Below, one piece after another: positions 32,202 through 41,235 of a DNA stretch of 64,000 nucleotides. A program made the position numbers and the translations under genes. The notes beneath the pieces are model-generated. The model was not told the origin of the DNA and ran no database searches. It saw only the letters and a list, made by a program, of their open reading frames with translations. This DNA is from UBA1181 sp963648205 (GTDB lineage: Bacteria > Bacteroidota > Bacteroidia > Bacteroidales > Paludibacteraceae), in the NCBI GenBank assembly GCA_963648205.1, contig CAVJCT010000026.1, forward strand, positions 1 to 64,000. Reading direction: 5' to 3'. Each line of letters begins with the position of its first letter. Positions within the stretch are counted from its first letter, which is position 1.

Positions 32202-33908
32202 ATGAGTGAACCAAAGACTAAAGGGTTGTGGAAAATCAACGCAGCTCTAACAATCGCTGGAAAACTCCAGTGGATGAAGTTGGACAAGGCAGCCAAGAAT
32301 TGCAAAAAGGCTCAAGAGAAGACTTTGCGTTCTATTTTGGAATACGCAAAAGATACAGTTTATGGCAAGGAACATAACTTTGCTAAGATCTTAGAGGCAA
32401 AATCGGCTGACGAGTTGTTTAAACTTTACCAAGAAAATGTAAAGTCAAATGATTATGAGGATTTCCGTCCGTATGTAGAACGTCACAAACACGGAGAGGA
32501 GAATGTTCTTTTCCCTGGAAAGCCTAAGATGTACGCCACCACTTCTGGTACGACTAGCGAACCTAAGTGGATTCCTATCACCAACGAGTACTACTCAAAC
32601 ATCTACAGTAAGATGACGAAGGTTTGGTTGTATTCTTTCATTAAGAATAGACCAAAGGTATTCGAAGGCCCTATCGTGTCTATCGTAGGAAAGGCTATCG
32701 AGGGAGAGGCTCCAGATGGAACAGTATTCGGTTCTGTTTCTGGTGTTACACAACGTGATTGCCCTGAGTTCATCAAGGTGATCTACACTGCTCCTGCTGA
32801 TGTGTTCTCAATCGCAGACTATAAGGCTCGTTACTACTGCATCATGCGTTTGGGTATTGAGCATAATGTTCACTTGGTGGTTACTGCCAACCCTTCTACC
32901 ATCGTCGAGATGCAGAAGAACGTGAACGAGTTCTACGATGACTATGTAAACGATATCGAGCATGGTACGATCAGCGACAAGATCAACGTGCCAGAGGAGA
33001 TTCGTCAGAACATCATCAAGGCTAAGAATTTGAAGCCAAACCCAGAGCGTGCGAAGGAATTGCGCGATTTGAAGGCTAAATATGGTACAGTTCTTCCAAA
33101 GCACTACTGGCCAGATATGCAGATCTTGAACACTTGGAAATGTGGTAACACGAAGTTCTATTTGGACAAGTTCAAGGATTCATTCCCTAAGGACATGCTT
33201 CATATGGAGTTCAGTTACTTCTCTTCAGAGTGCCGTGCAGGTTTGGTTTTGGACGAGACTAACGGAACTGTTCTCTTCCCTCACATGCACTATTTCGAGT
33301 TCGTTGAGGAGCATGATATCGACAGCGAAAACCCTAAATTCTTGCAGTTGCACGAGTTGGAGATTGGCAAACGCTATTGTCCATACGTAACGACATGGGC
33401 AGGTCTCTACCGTTACACGATGAGCGACCTTTTGGAGGTTGAAGGCTACTATGGAACAATTCCAAAGGTTCACATGGTTCAGAAGATCAATGGTATCGTA
33501 ACGATGACTGGTGAGAAATTGCACGAGACGCAGTTCACAAGTGCCGTTGTCGAGACTGCCAAAGAGTTGGATATGCCAGTGAAGTTCTTCATTGGATTCG
33601 CAGACCTCAGCATCTCAGCCTACCAGTTCTACTATGAGTTTGAGGATCCAAACACAACTCAAGAGAAGGCAGAGGCGTTCACGAAGTCAGTTGATGAGCG
33701 TTTGATGGAGAAGAATATGGAGTACAAAGCGAAGAGAGAGTCTCTCCGTGTACACGATCCACGCACGAACATTTTGGTGTCAGAGTCTTTCGAGAAATTC
33801 AAGGCTCGTTGTATCGAAGAGGGTGCGCGTGATGGTCAGTTCAAACTGAATCTTTTGTTACAAGATGAGAAGCGTCATGCTAAGTTCAAAGATCTTGTAA
33901 GAAAGTAG
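32202..33908 (+). CDS. GH3-family acyl-acid amido synthetase-like protein
   Basis: A 568-residue adenylate-forming enzyme of the family named after plant auxin-responsive GH3. The ATP motif TTSGTTSEPKW is at 113-123, followed by IPITNEY; further blocks are CPEFIKVIYTAP and YFSSECRAGLVLDE, and the FEFVEEHD acidic region and the C-terminal domain with KINGIVTMTGEKLHETQF. Plant members join amino acids to hormone carboxylates; bacterial substrates are mostly unknown. It is followed 30 bases later by a HAD phosphatase and faces a PlsC-like acyltransferase, which hints at lipid chemistry, by inference. Confidence 0.88.
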   Translation: MSEPKTKGLWKINAALTIAGKLQWMKLDKAAKNCKKAQEKTLRSILEYAKDTVYGKEHNFAKILEAKSADELFKLYQENVKSNDYEDFRPYVERHKHGEENVLFPGKPKMYATTSGTTSEPKWIPITNEYYSNIYSKMTKVWLYSFIKNRPKVFEGPIVSIVGKAIEGEAPDGTVFGSVSGVTQRDCPEFIKVIYTAPADVFSIADYKARYYCIMRLGIEHNVHLVVTANPSTIVEMQKNVNEFYDDYVNDIEHGTISDKINVPEEIRQNIIKAKNLKPNPERAKELRDLKAKYGTVLPKHYWPDMQILNTWKCGNTKFYLDKFKDSFPKDMLHMEFSYFSSECRAGLVLDETNGTVLFPHMHYFEFVEEHDIDSENPKFLQLHELEIGKRYCPYVTTWAGLYRYTMSDLLEVEGYYGTIPKVHMVQKINGIVTMTGEKLHETQFTSAVVETAKELDMPVKFFIGFADLSISAYQFYYEFEDPNTTQEKAEAFTKSVDERLMEKNMEYKAKRESLRVHDPRTNILVSESFEKFKARCIEEGARDGQFKLNLLLQDEKRHAKFKDLVRK

Positions 33909-33938
33909 GAATTAGTGCTAATGAACACCAACTTCTAA

Positions 33939-34637
33939 ATGGACATTGACAAAAATAGAGTGCGTGCCGTTGTTTTTGATTTAGACGGCACGCTTTATGA
34001 CAACAGCAAATTTCCTTTCTGGCTGATTTTCTCTAATCTGCGCGATATGTTCGCTTTCAATGCGGAGCGAAAAGTACGCAGAATGATGAAAGGGGTGGAT
34101 TTGGATAATGCAGATACGTTCTACAACTTTTTCTTTCTGCATCTTTCTGAAAAATCTCGTTTCGCCACCGCAGAGGACGCAAAGAAATGGTATTGGGAGG
34201 ATTATATGGAACGCTTCCCCGACATTTTGAGCGAACACTGCAAAGCCAATCCTGGTGTGGAGAAAATCTTCAAACGTTTTGCAGACTTGGAAATTGAAAC
34301 AGCCATCTACTCAGACTATCCAATGGTGAAAGAGCGTGTTGAGGCTTTAGGATTGCCAGAGGATTTGTGTGAGAACTACTGGGCCGCCCCCGATATGGGA
34401 GCGTTCAAGCCCGCTATCCGTCCAATGCATGAGATTGCCTCAGAATTGGGAGTCGACGCCGACGAACTGTTGGTGGTAGGCGATAGGGTAGACACCGATG
34501 GCAAGTCTGCTTTCTCATGCGGAGCTCAATTCATTCACATCCTTAAGAAAAAAGGTAAGAGTGAAAAGGCTGACAATTACGTGTCAATGCATTGGGATGA
34601 ATTTGTCGATTTCGTTAAGAATTGGAATCAACATTAA
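33939..34637 (+). CDS. HAD-superfamily phosphatase
   Basis: A 232-residue protein with the HAD motif I VFDLDGTLYDN (catalytic Asp at 14 and 16), a helical cap, motif II TAIYSD, a Lys in GAFKPAI and the metal motif VVGDRVDTDG. Members dephosphorylate small metabolites, often phosphoglycolate or sugar phosphates; the substrate here is unknown. It lies 30 bases after the GH3 gene in the same direction and ends at a strong terminator, so they form a two-gene unit. Confidence 0.88.
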   Translation: MDIDKNRVRAVVFDLDGTLYDNSKFPFWLIFSNLRDMFAFNAERKVRRMMKGVDLDNADTFYNFFFLHLSEKSRFATAEDAKKWYWEDYMERFPDILSEHCKANPGVEKIFKRFADLEIETAIYSDYPMVKERVEALGLPEDLCENYWAAPDMGAFKPAIRPMHEIASELGVDADELLVVGDRVDTDGKSAFSCGAQFIHILKKKGKSEKADNYVSMHWDEFVDFVKNWNQH

Positions 34638-34652
34638 CTGTTGTAAAACATA

Positions 34653-34693
34653 AAAGAGAAGAGCCGTTCTGATGAGCGGCTCTTCTCTTTTTA
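34653..34693. terminator. Bidirectional intrinsic terminator
   Basis: AAAGAGAAGAGCCG pairs with CGGCTCTTCTCTTT around a short loop, followed by more T. It lies between the convergent HAD and acyltransferase genes. Confidence 0.9.
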
Positions 34694-34723
34694 TATTTAT
34701 ATGTAGAGGTATTGGTTCTTCAA

Positions 34724-35581
34724 TTAACCATTATCGTTAGGTTGAACATCTGGCCAAGAGTTTTTCGTGATTCCAGCCAACTCTTCCATCTTAGCGTGAA
34801 CACGCTCTCTGAGGTCGTTGACGGACTCGTTGCGGCGCATTTCTAAGTTGGCGTACATTGGTTCGCCGATATTGATGGTGTACAATGGGTCTTTGCCAAA
34901 CAACTTGTAGATACCAGTGCGAGGACGGTAGGTCAACACCATTGGCACGATAGGCATCTTGTATTTGTAGGCGAAAGTGAACGCACCTTTTCTGAATGGA
35001 CGAAGTGGTTTGTAGTTGTTCCAACGGCACTCTTCAGGGAAAACGTGAATCCAAGCCTTGCGCTCGTGGAGTTCGTCGAATGCGAGGTTGAACTTTTTCA
35101 GTCCACCGACACTCTTAGGCACTGGAATGCCGCACGTGCTGCGCATGTTGTCACGGTCGCGTGTTTGGAAATTGTCAGCCCAAGCAGGATACCAAATTCT
35201 CAACTGACCAGAAGCCTGCCATACAGCGAGGAAATCCCATCTGTAGGCATGGTTGCACACTGTGATGGCTCCATCTTTCAATTCGGCTTTGTGCTTTTTC
35301 AAGTTTTCTTTTCCCTTGAAACGAAGTCCGAAAATCAAAGGATTGACCCAGAAGCAGATGAAATGGGCGCGGAAGAGCGACCAAGCGTGCATCAGTTTCC
35401 ACTTGAAAGAACGATCTATGTATGGGTAATTCTCATCAAAAACCTCATTGTAGATGTTCTCGTATACAAGTTTGTGGGTGAATGGCTCGTCCTCTGGAAA
35501 AGTATCTTCCACATCAGGAACATACTCGCCTTCGCGAACCTCCATCATCTTGTATCGTTTATTTTCTAAACAAGAACTCAT
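34724..35581 (-). CDS. PlsC-like lysophospholipid/acyl-transferase
   Basis: A 285-residue membrane-associated acyltransferase. Block I is NHAYRWDF with H111 and D116 in the HX4D spacing; block III reads FPEECRW, where FPEG is usual, so the Gly is replaced by Glu. One hydrophobic segment (about 70-85) lies before it. The reaction is probably acylation of lysophosphatidate or another lipid. The substitution in block III may change the acceptor. Its own transcript, facing the GH3-HAD pair. Confidence 0.85.
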   Translation of the reverse strand: MSSCLENKRYKMMEVREGEYVPDVEDTFPEDEPFTHKLVYENIYNEVFDENYPYIDRSFKWKLMHAWSLFRAHFICFWVNPLIFGLRFKGKENLKKHKAELKDGAITVCNHAYRWDFLAVWQASGQLRIWYPAWADNFQTRDRDNMRSTCGIPVPKSVGGLKKFNLAFDELHERKAWIHVFPEECRWNNYKPLRPFRKGAFTFAYKYKMPIVPMVLTYRPRTGIYKLFGKDPLYTINIGEPMYANLEMRRNESVNDLRERVHAKMEELAGITKNSWPDVQPNDNG

Positions 35582-35642
35582 AATTTGTTTTTATATGGTT
35601 TTATTTAATTTTTCTTTTGAAATATCAAGAATCGTAACTGTC

Positions 35643-36296
35643 TTATAAAGTAAGATTTACTAAATAAGGGTTGTTGATTCGCTCGTAGCCGATTGTGGAC
35701 GGTGCTCCGTGACCGCTGTACACCACGGTGTCGTCGGGCAGTGTGAGCAGTTGCGTTTGAATGCTATGAAGCAGAGCCTCGAGACTTCCCTTGTGCATAT
35801 CCGTTCTGCCGATGACTCCTTGCAGAATGCAGTCGCCCACGAACACGCACTTGTCTTTTGGAGCGTAGAAAGCCAGACCTCCAGGCGAGTGACCAGGGAC
35901 TGCCCTCACTTGCAGTTCGATGCTATCCAATGTGATGGTGTCGCCATCTTTCAGAAAACCCTCGAGAGGAAGAGCATCCTCGGCAGGAGGCATACCGAAC
36001 ATCACGAGCAAGTCGGAAAAATGGTTGAGGAACGTTTTGTCTTCCTTGGCTGCGTAGGCACCGACGCCATACGTTTCTTGAATGAAACGATTCCCGTAAA
36101 TATGGTCGAAATGCAAGTGTGTGTTGATCAACTTGCAGATTTTCAAGTTGTTGTCCTTGATATATTGGGCAAGGCGTGCGTTTTCTTCTGGATTAGAACA
36201 ACCAGGGTCAATGACGATGGTGTTGAGTGTCTGCTCGTCTGTCAGAAGGTAGGTGTTGACCTGCAACTGATTGAAAACAAAAGTTTGAATCTTCAT
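35643..36296 (-). CDS. MBL-fold metal-dependent hydrolase (glyoxalase II-like)
   Basis: A 217-residue cytoplasmic protein with the zinc motif HLHFDH (60-65), a further His in PGHSPGG around 134, the Asp in VGDCILQG and a C-terminal GHG. The layout is that of the YcbL/glyoxalase II branch, acting on thioesters such as S-lactoylglutathione or a related substrate. It lies 61 bases after the acyltransferase and is divergent from lysS. Confidence 0.88.
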   Translation of the reverse strand: MKIQTFVFNQLQVNTYLLTDEQTLNTIVIDPGCSNPEENARLAQYIKDNNLKICKLINTHLHFDHIYGNRFIQETYGVGAYAAKEDKTFLNHFSDLLVMFGMPPAEDALPLEGFLKDGDTITLDSIELQVRAVPGHSPGGLAFYAPKDKCVFVGDCILQGVIGRTDMHKGSLEALLHSIQTQLLTLPDDTVVYSGHGAPSTIGYERINNPYLVNLTL

Positions 36297-36367
36297 TAGA
36301 ATACGCTTTGTTTAGGGTTAAAATGCGTAAAAATAGTGGAGAAACCCTCCAAAATTCAAATGCAAGT

Positions 36368-36376
36368 GCAAAGGTA
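36368..36376 (-). promoter_or_regulatory. -7 box of the MBL hydrolase gene
   Basis: TACCTTTGC on the minus strand, about 72 bases before the ATG. Confidence 0.65.
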
Positions 36377-36399
36377 CAACTTTTTTTGTGTTTTTTATG

Positions 36400-36408
36400 T
36401 ACATTTGC
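36400..36408 (+). promoter_or_regulatory. -7 box of lysS
   Basis: TACATTTGC on the plus strand, 48 bases before the ATG, in the short region shared with the MBL gene. Confidence 0.7.
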
Positions 36409-36455
36409 CACCGATTAGATTTAAGTCAGAATATTGAGAAAAAGACATATATAAG

Positions 36456-38015
36456 ATGAGTGTATCAGAATTGAGCGAACAGGAAGTACTTCGCCGTAAA
36501 AGTCTTCAGGCATTGAAGGACATGGGCATTGACCCTTATCCTGCTGCGGAGTATGTTGTAACAGCGTATTCAACAGATATTAAGGCGGAGTTCAAAGATG
36601 AAGAGCCGCAAAAAGAGGTTACCGTAGCCGGACGTATCATGTCTCGCCGTATCATGGGTAAAGCCTCATTCATGGAGTTGCAAGATAGCAAAGGAAGAAT
36701 ACAGATATATGTTTCTCGTGATGAGATTTGCCCAGATGAGAACAAAGACCTGTACAATGTTGTCTTCAAGAAATTGTTAGACATTGGTGATTTCATCGGT
36801 ATCAAGGGTTACGTCTTCCGTACTCAAATGGGTGAGATTTCTGTTCACGCTTCAGAATTGACAGTGTTGAGCAAGTCTCTTCGCCCTCTTCCAATCGTAA
36901 AATATAAGGATGGTGTCGCATACGATTCTTTCGACGACCCTGAACTTCGCTACCGTCAGCGTTATGTTGATCTCGTGGTGAACGACGGTGTGAAAGATAT
37001 TTTCTTGAAACGTTCTCGCATTGTGAAATCTTTGCGCGATCAGTTGGATGCTGCAGGTTACACTGAGGTTGAAACACCTATCTTGCAATCTTTGGCAGGA
37101 GGTGCGGCTGCTCGTCCGTTCATCACCCACCACAACACATTGGATGTAGACCTCTACTTGCGTATCGCAACAGAGTTGTATTTGAAACGTCTGATTGTGG
37201 GTGGTTTCGAGGGAGTTTTCGAAATCGGTAAGAACTTCCGTAACGAGGGAATGGATAAGACTCACAACCCAGAGTTCACTTGTATGGAACTTTACGTTCA
37301 GTATAAGGATTACAACTGGATGATGAGTTTCACTGAGAAATTGCTCGAGAACATTTGCATCGCTGCCAATGGAAGTAGCGAGTCGAAAGTGGGCGATAAC
37401 GTTATCAGTTTCAAAGCCCCATATAAGAGAATTTCAATCTTGGATTCTATCAAGGAGAAGACAGGATACGACTTGGAAGGCAAATCAGAGGATGAGATTC
37501 GTCAGGTTTGCAAGGCTCTTAAAATGGAAATCGACGACACGATGGGTAAAGGAAAACTCATCGACGAAATCTTCGGAGAGTTCTGTGAAGGAACATATAT
37601 TCAACCAACTTTCATCACTGATTATCCAGTAGAGATGTCTCCACTCACGAAGATGCACCGTTCAAAACCAGGTTTGACAGAGCGTTTCGAGTTGATGGTC
37701 AATGGTAAGGAGTTGGCAAATGCTTACTCTGAGTTGAACGACCCAATCGATCAGTTGGAGCGTTTCCAAGAGCAGTTGAGACTCTCAGAGAAAGGTGATG
37801 ACGAGGCAATGTTCATCGACCACGATTTCGTGCGTGCTTTGGAATATGGTATGCCTCCAACATCAGGAATCGGTATCGGAATCGACCGTTTGGTGATGTT
37901 GATGACTGGTCAGACCACCATTCAAGAGGTGCTCTTCTTCCCTCAGATGAAGCCAGAAAAGAAGGCTCAGGCTAAAGAAGGTGAGGAGACCGAAGAAAAC
38001 AAGAACGATAAATAA
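36456..38015 (+). CDS. lysS: Lysyl-tRNA synthetase, class II
   Basis: Charges tRNA-Lys. A 519-residue class II enzyme: the OB-fold anticodon domain (about 55-155), motif 2 with FEIGKNFRNEGMDKTHNPEF and motif 3 near the C-terminus in PPTSGIGIGIDRLVML. The C-terminal tail is rich in Lys and Glu. First gene of the lysS-gpsA-pgi run; its leader holds a 14-base word also found before the GH3 gene. Confidence 0.97.
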   Translation: MSVSELSEQEVLRRKSLQALKDMGIDPYPAAEYVVTAYSTDIKAEFKDEEPQKEVTVAGRIMSRRIMGKASFMELQDSKGRIQIYVSRDEICPDENKDLYNVVFKKLLDIGDFIGIKGYVFRTQMGEISVHASELTVLSKSLRPLPIVKYKDGVAYDSFDDPELRYRQRYVDLVVNDGVKDIFLKRSRIVKSLRDQLDAAGYTEVETPILQSLAGGAAARPFITHHNTLDVDLYLRIATELYLKRLIVGGFEGVFEIGKNFRNEGMDKTHNPEFTCMELYVQYKDYNWMMSFTEKLLENICIAANGSSESKVGDNVISFKAPYKRISILDSIKEKTGYDLEGKSEDEIRQVCKALKMEIDDTMGKGKLIDEIFGEFCEGTYIQPTFITDYPVEMSPLTKMHRSKPGLTERFELMVNGKELANAYSELNDPIDQLERFQEQLRLSEKGDDEAMFIDHDFVRALEYGMPPTSGIGIGIDRLVMLMTGQTTIQEVLFFPQMKPEKKAQAKEGEETEENKNDK

Positions 38016-38029
38016 CTTCTTAGTTGTTT

Positions 38030-39040
38030 ATGGATATAACAGAGAATAAAGCACCGAAAGTGGCAGTAATGGGTGGCGGTAGTTGGGCTACTGCCATAGC
38101 CAAGATTTTGCTGACGCAGCGAGATCGTAAGATCTTGTGGTACATGCGCCGACCAGAGCAGATCGAGGCTTTCAAGAAGCACGGCTACAACCCTTCCTAC
38201 CTTTCGACGGCACAGTTCGATGTTGATGATATTTACTTTTCATCAGATATAAATGAGATCGCAGAGATGGCAGACATTATGATTTTTGTCACGCCGTCTC
38301 CGTTTCTCAAACTTCATCTTCAAAAGTTGACAGTTCCTTTGAAGGATAAACTTATCGTTTCTGCCATCAAGGGAATTGTTCCAGATGAGAATCTTCCAAT
38401 TTCACAATATTTCAATAAGGTGTATGGTGTTCCAGACGAGAACCTGATGGTTATTTCTGGTCCGTCACATGCCGAGGAGGTGGCAATGGGTCATCTCACC
38501 TATCTGATGGTGGGAGGACACTGTCGCGAGAATGCGAAGATTGTGGCAGATTTGTTGCAGTGCTATTTCGTGAAGACCTCTGTTGTCGACGATGTTTACG
38601 GATTGGAGTATGCCTCCGTTCTGAAGAATGTCTACGCGATTGCAGCGGGTGTTTGTCATGGATTGAAATATGGAGATAATTTCCAAGCCGTGTTGGCTTC
38701 TAATGCCATTCAGGAGATGAACCGTTTCCTGAATGTCGTGGACGAGAAGCAACGCAATATCAACGAGTCGGCTTATTTGGGCGATTTGTTGGTAACCGTC
38801 TATTCAAAATTCAGTCGTAACAGAACCTTTGGAACGATGATTGGAAAAGGATATACGGTGAAGACGGCTCAGTTGGAGATGGAGATGATTGCCGAGGGAT
38901 ATTACGGAACCAAGTGCATTCACGAGATCAATAAAGCCTACCAGGTGAACATGCCGATTCTGAATGCGGTTTATAATATCTTGTATGGAAGAATATCACC
39001 AGCGATAGAAATCAAGGTTTTGAGTGATGTGATGAGATAA
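38030..39040 (+). CDS. gpsA: Glycerol-3-phosphate dehydrogenase (NAD(P)+)
   Basis: Reduces dihydroxyacetone phosphate to sn-glycerol 3-phosphate for phospholipids. A 336-residue protein; the dinucleotide motif is VMGGGSWATAIA at about 12-23, with the substrate region GPSHAEEV and the late KNVYAIAAG containing the catalytic Lys. The ATG at 38030 is preferred over a TTG six bases before. It starts 14 bases after lysS. Confidence 0.96.
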   Translation: MDITENKAPKVAVMGGGSWATAIAKILLTQRDRKILWYMRRPEQIEAFKKHGYNPSYLSTAQFDVDDIYFSSDINEIAEMADIMIFVTPSPFLKLHLQKLTVPLKDKLIVSAIKGIVPDENLPISQYFNKVYGVPDENLMVISGPSHAEEVAMGHLTYLMVGGHCRENAKIVADLLQCYFVKTSVVDDVYGLEYASVLKNVYAIAAGVCHGLKYGDNFQAVLASNAIQEMNRFLNVVDEKQRNINESAYLGDLLVTVYSKFSRNRTFGTMIGKGYTVKTAQLEMEMIAEGYYGTKCIHEINKAYQVNMPILNAVYNILYGRISPAIEIKVLSDVMR

Positions 39041-39099
39041 ATAAACATCGCAGACGCAAAAGAGTAATAAAAAAGAAAACTAAATAAAAATTTAGCGAT

Positions 39100-40461
39100 A
39101 TGGAGAATATCAAGTTAAACATTGAAAATGCATTTGCAGTAGAGTCATTGCATATTTCAAAGCAAAGCGTAAACGGTTACGAAGCCACAGTTAAGGATGC
39201 ACAGAAGAAGTTGCACGAGGGTACTGGTTTAGGAAATGATTTCTTGGGTTGGTTGACATTGCCATCATCCATCACAGAGGAGTTCATGGATAAGGTTGAG
39301 GCTGTAGCCAAGAGATTGCGTGAGAGCTGCGACGTAGTAGTTGTAGCAGGTATCGGTGGTTCATACTTAGGAGCTCGTGCCGTTATCGACGCATTGTCAA
39401 ACGCATTTGCAGCATACTCAAAGAGTAAGGTAAATCCTGCAATCGTATTTGCTGGAAACAACATCAGCGAGGACTACTTGGCTGAGTTGTCTGCATTCCT
39501 TCGCAGAAAGCAATTCGGTATCATCAATATTTCTAAGTCTGGTACAACTACTGAGACTGCCTTGGCATTCCGTATCTTGAAGACTCAATTGGAGGAGCAA
39601 GTAGGTAAGGAAGAGGCTAAGAAGCGTATCGTTGCTGTAACAGATGCTGCTAAGGGAGCTCTTCGTAAGTTGGCTACTCAAGAAGGATACGACACATTCG
39701 TAATTCCTGACAATGTTGGTGGTCGTTTCTCCGTTTTGACTCCAGTTGGTTTGTTGCCAATCGCAGTTGCTGGTTTCGATATCAAGAAGTTGGTTCGTGG
39801 TGCTGCTGATATGGAGAAACTTTGTGGTGAGGACGTTCCTTTCTCAAAGAACCCAGCTGCTCAATATGCTGCTGTTCGTAACGAACTCTACCAAAAAGGT
39901 AAGAAGATCGAAATCTTGGTTAACTACCATCCAAAATTGCACTACATCGGAGAGTGGTGGAAGCAACTCTTCGGAGAGTCTGAGGGTAAGGATTTGAAGG
40001 GTATCTTCCCTGCTGCTGTTGACTACTCAACAGACCTCCACTCAATGGGTCAATGGATTCAAGAGGGTGAGAGAACTATCTTTGAGACAGTTATCTCTAT
40101 CAAGAGAGCCAACAAGAAGTTGGAAGTTCCATCAGACAAGGAGAACCTCGATGGTTTGAACTTCTTGGCTGGAAAACGAGTTGACGAGGTTAACAAGATG
40201 GCTGAGTTGGGTGTTGTTTTGGCTCACGTTGACGGACAAGTTCCTAACCTCCACATCGACCTCCCTTCATTGAACGAGTACTACATCGGTCAGTTGTTCT
40301 ACTTCTTCGAGAAGGCTTGTGGTATCAGCGGTTACTTGTTAGGAGTTAACCCATTCAACCAACCAGGTGTTGAGGCTTACAAGAAGAACATGTTCGCTTT
40401 GTTAGGCAAACCAGGTTACGAGAAGGAGACTGAGGCTATCAAGGCACGTCTTAACAAATAA
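39100..40461 (+). CDS. pgi: Glucose-6-phosphate isomerase
   Basis: Converts glucose 6-phosphate and fructose 6-phosphate. A 453-residue protein of the shorter bacterial type. Seen: GIGGSYLGARAV at about 85-96, the phosphate-binding ISKSGTTTE, GGRFSVLTPVGLLP, and HSMGQWIQEGERT. It lies 59 bases after gpsA. The codon set is strongly biased, as in highly expressed genes of this window. Confidence 0.96.
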   Translation: MENIKLNIENAFAVESLHISKQSVNGYEATVKDAQKKLHEGTGLGNDFLGWLTLPSSITEEFMDKVEAVAKRLRESCDVVVVAGIGGSYLGARAVIDALSNAFAAYSKSKVNPAIVFAGNNISEDYLAELSAFLRRKQFGIINISKSGTTTETALAFRILKTQLEEQVGKEEAKKRIVAVTDAAKGALRKLATQEGYDTFVIPDNVGGRFSVLTPVGLLPIAVAGFDIKKLVRGAADMEKLCGEDVPFSKNPAAQYAAVRNELYQKGKKIEILVNYHPKLHYIGEWWKQLFGESEGKDLKGIFPAAVDYSTDLHSMGQWIQEGERTIFETVISIKRANKKLEVPSDKENLDGLNFLAGKRVDEVNKMAELGVVLAHVDGQVPNLHIDLPSLNEYYIGQLFYFFEKACGISGYLLGVNPFNQPGVEAYKKNMFALLGKPGYEKETEAIKARLNK

Positions 40462-40514
40462 TCATAATTAATCAAAATTGATTAAATTTGATTGTTTCTT
40501 GAATAAATAAAACC

Positions 40515-40555
40515 AAACCGAATCTGAGGAATTCTCTTCAGGTTCGGTTTCTTTA
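40515..40555 (+). terminator. Intrinsic terminator after pgi
   Basis: AAACCGAATCTGA pairs with TTCAGGTTCGGTTT around a short loop (one mismatch), followed by a T-rich stretch. It separates pgi from dedA. Confidence 0.85.
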
Positions 40556-40567
40556 CTTTTAATAATT

Positions 40568-41218
40568 ATGGAATCTATAATACAATGGTGTCTCGATAAT
40601 TTGAATTATTGGACCGTGATGATATTGATGACGATAGAGAGTTCGTTCATTCCGTTCCCCTCAGAAGTCGTCGTTCCACCTGCAGCGTATAAGGCGGCAG
40701 CGGGAGAACTCAATATTGTGGGGGTGGTTTTGTCTGCTTCGTTTGGTGCGTTGTTAGGCGCATTGATAAACTATGGACTTTCCTATTGGTTAGGTCGTCC
40801 GATCATTTACAAATTCGCAAATAGTAAGTTCGGTCATCTCTGTATGATCAACCAAGAGAAGATGGAGCATGCCGAGGAGTATTTCCGCGAGCATGGAATC
40901 TCGTCCACTTTGATTGGTCGTTTGGTGCCAGCCGTTCGTCAATTGATATCCATACCAGCAGGTTTGGCTAAGATGAAAATGCATATCTTTTTGCTATTCA
41001 CTTTTTTGGGTGCGACCTTGTGGAATTGCGTTTTGGCTGCCATTGGATGGTTCTTGCACGGCATCGTCCCTAAAGAACAATTAGCAGAGAAGGTGGCAGA
41101 ATATAAACCCTATTTGGCGGCGGCAGGAATTGTCTTGTTCATCGTCTTCGTAGGATATTTGGTTTTGTCTTCTTATCTTAAGAAAAAGAAAAACAAAGAA
41201 AATGGTGAATCAAAATAA
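40568..41218 (+). CDS. DedA-family membrane protein
   Basis: A 216-residue polytopic inner-membrane protein with the family signature: SSFIPFPSEVVVPPAAY near 25-41, the first conserved block, and FREHGISSTLIGRLVPAVRQLISIPAGLA (about 108-136) with the conserved Arg residues. DedA/SNARE-associated-type proteins are linked to undecaprenyl phosphate and phosphatidylethanolamine flipping; the precise substrate is uncertain here. The C-terminus is basic (KKKKNKENGESK). 18 bases before the nitroreductase-like gene. Confidence 0.9.
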   Translation: MESIIQWCLDNLNYWTVMILMTIESSFIPFPSEVVVPPAAYKAAAGELNIVGVVLSASFGALLGALINYGLSYWLGRPIIYKFANSKFGHLCMINQEKMEHAEEYFREHGISSTLIGRLVPAVRQLISIPAGLAKMKMHIFLLFTFLGATLWNCVLAAIGWFLHGIVPKEQLAEKVAEYKPYLAAAGIVLFIVFVGYLVLSSYLKKKKNKENGESK

Positions 41219-41235
41219 TTAAAACAATAACGGCA

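Noticed and set aside
35130..35146. GCACGTGC palindrome as a parS site
   Set aside because: It lies inside the acyltransferase coding sequence and lacks the flanking bases of the parS consensus.
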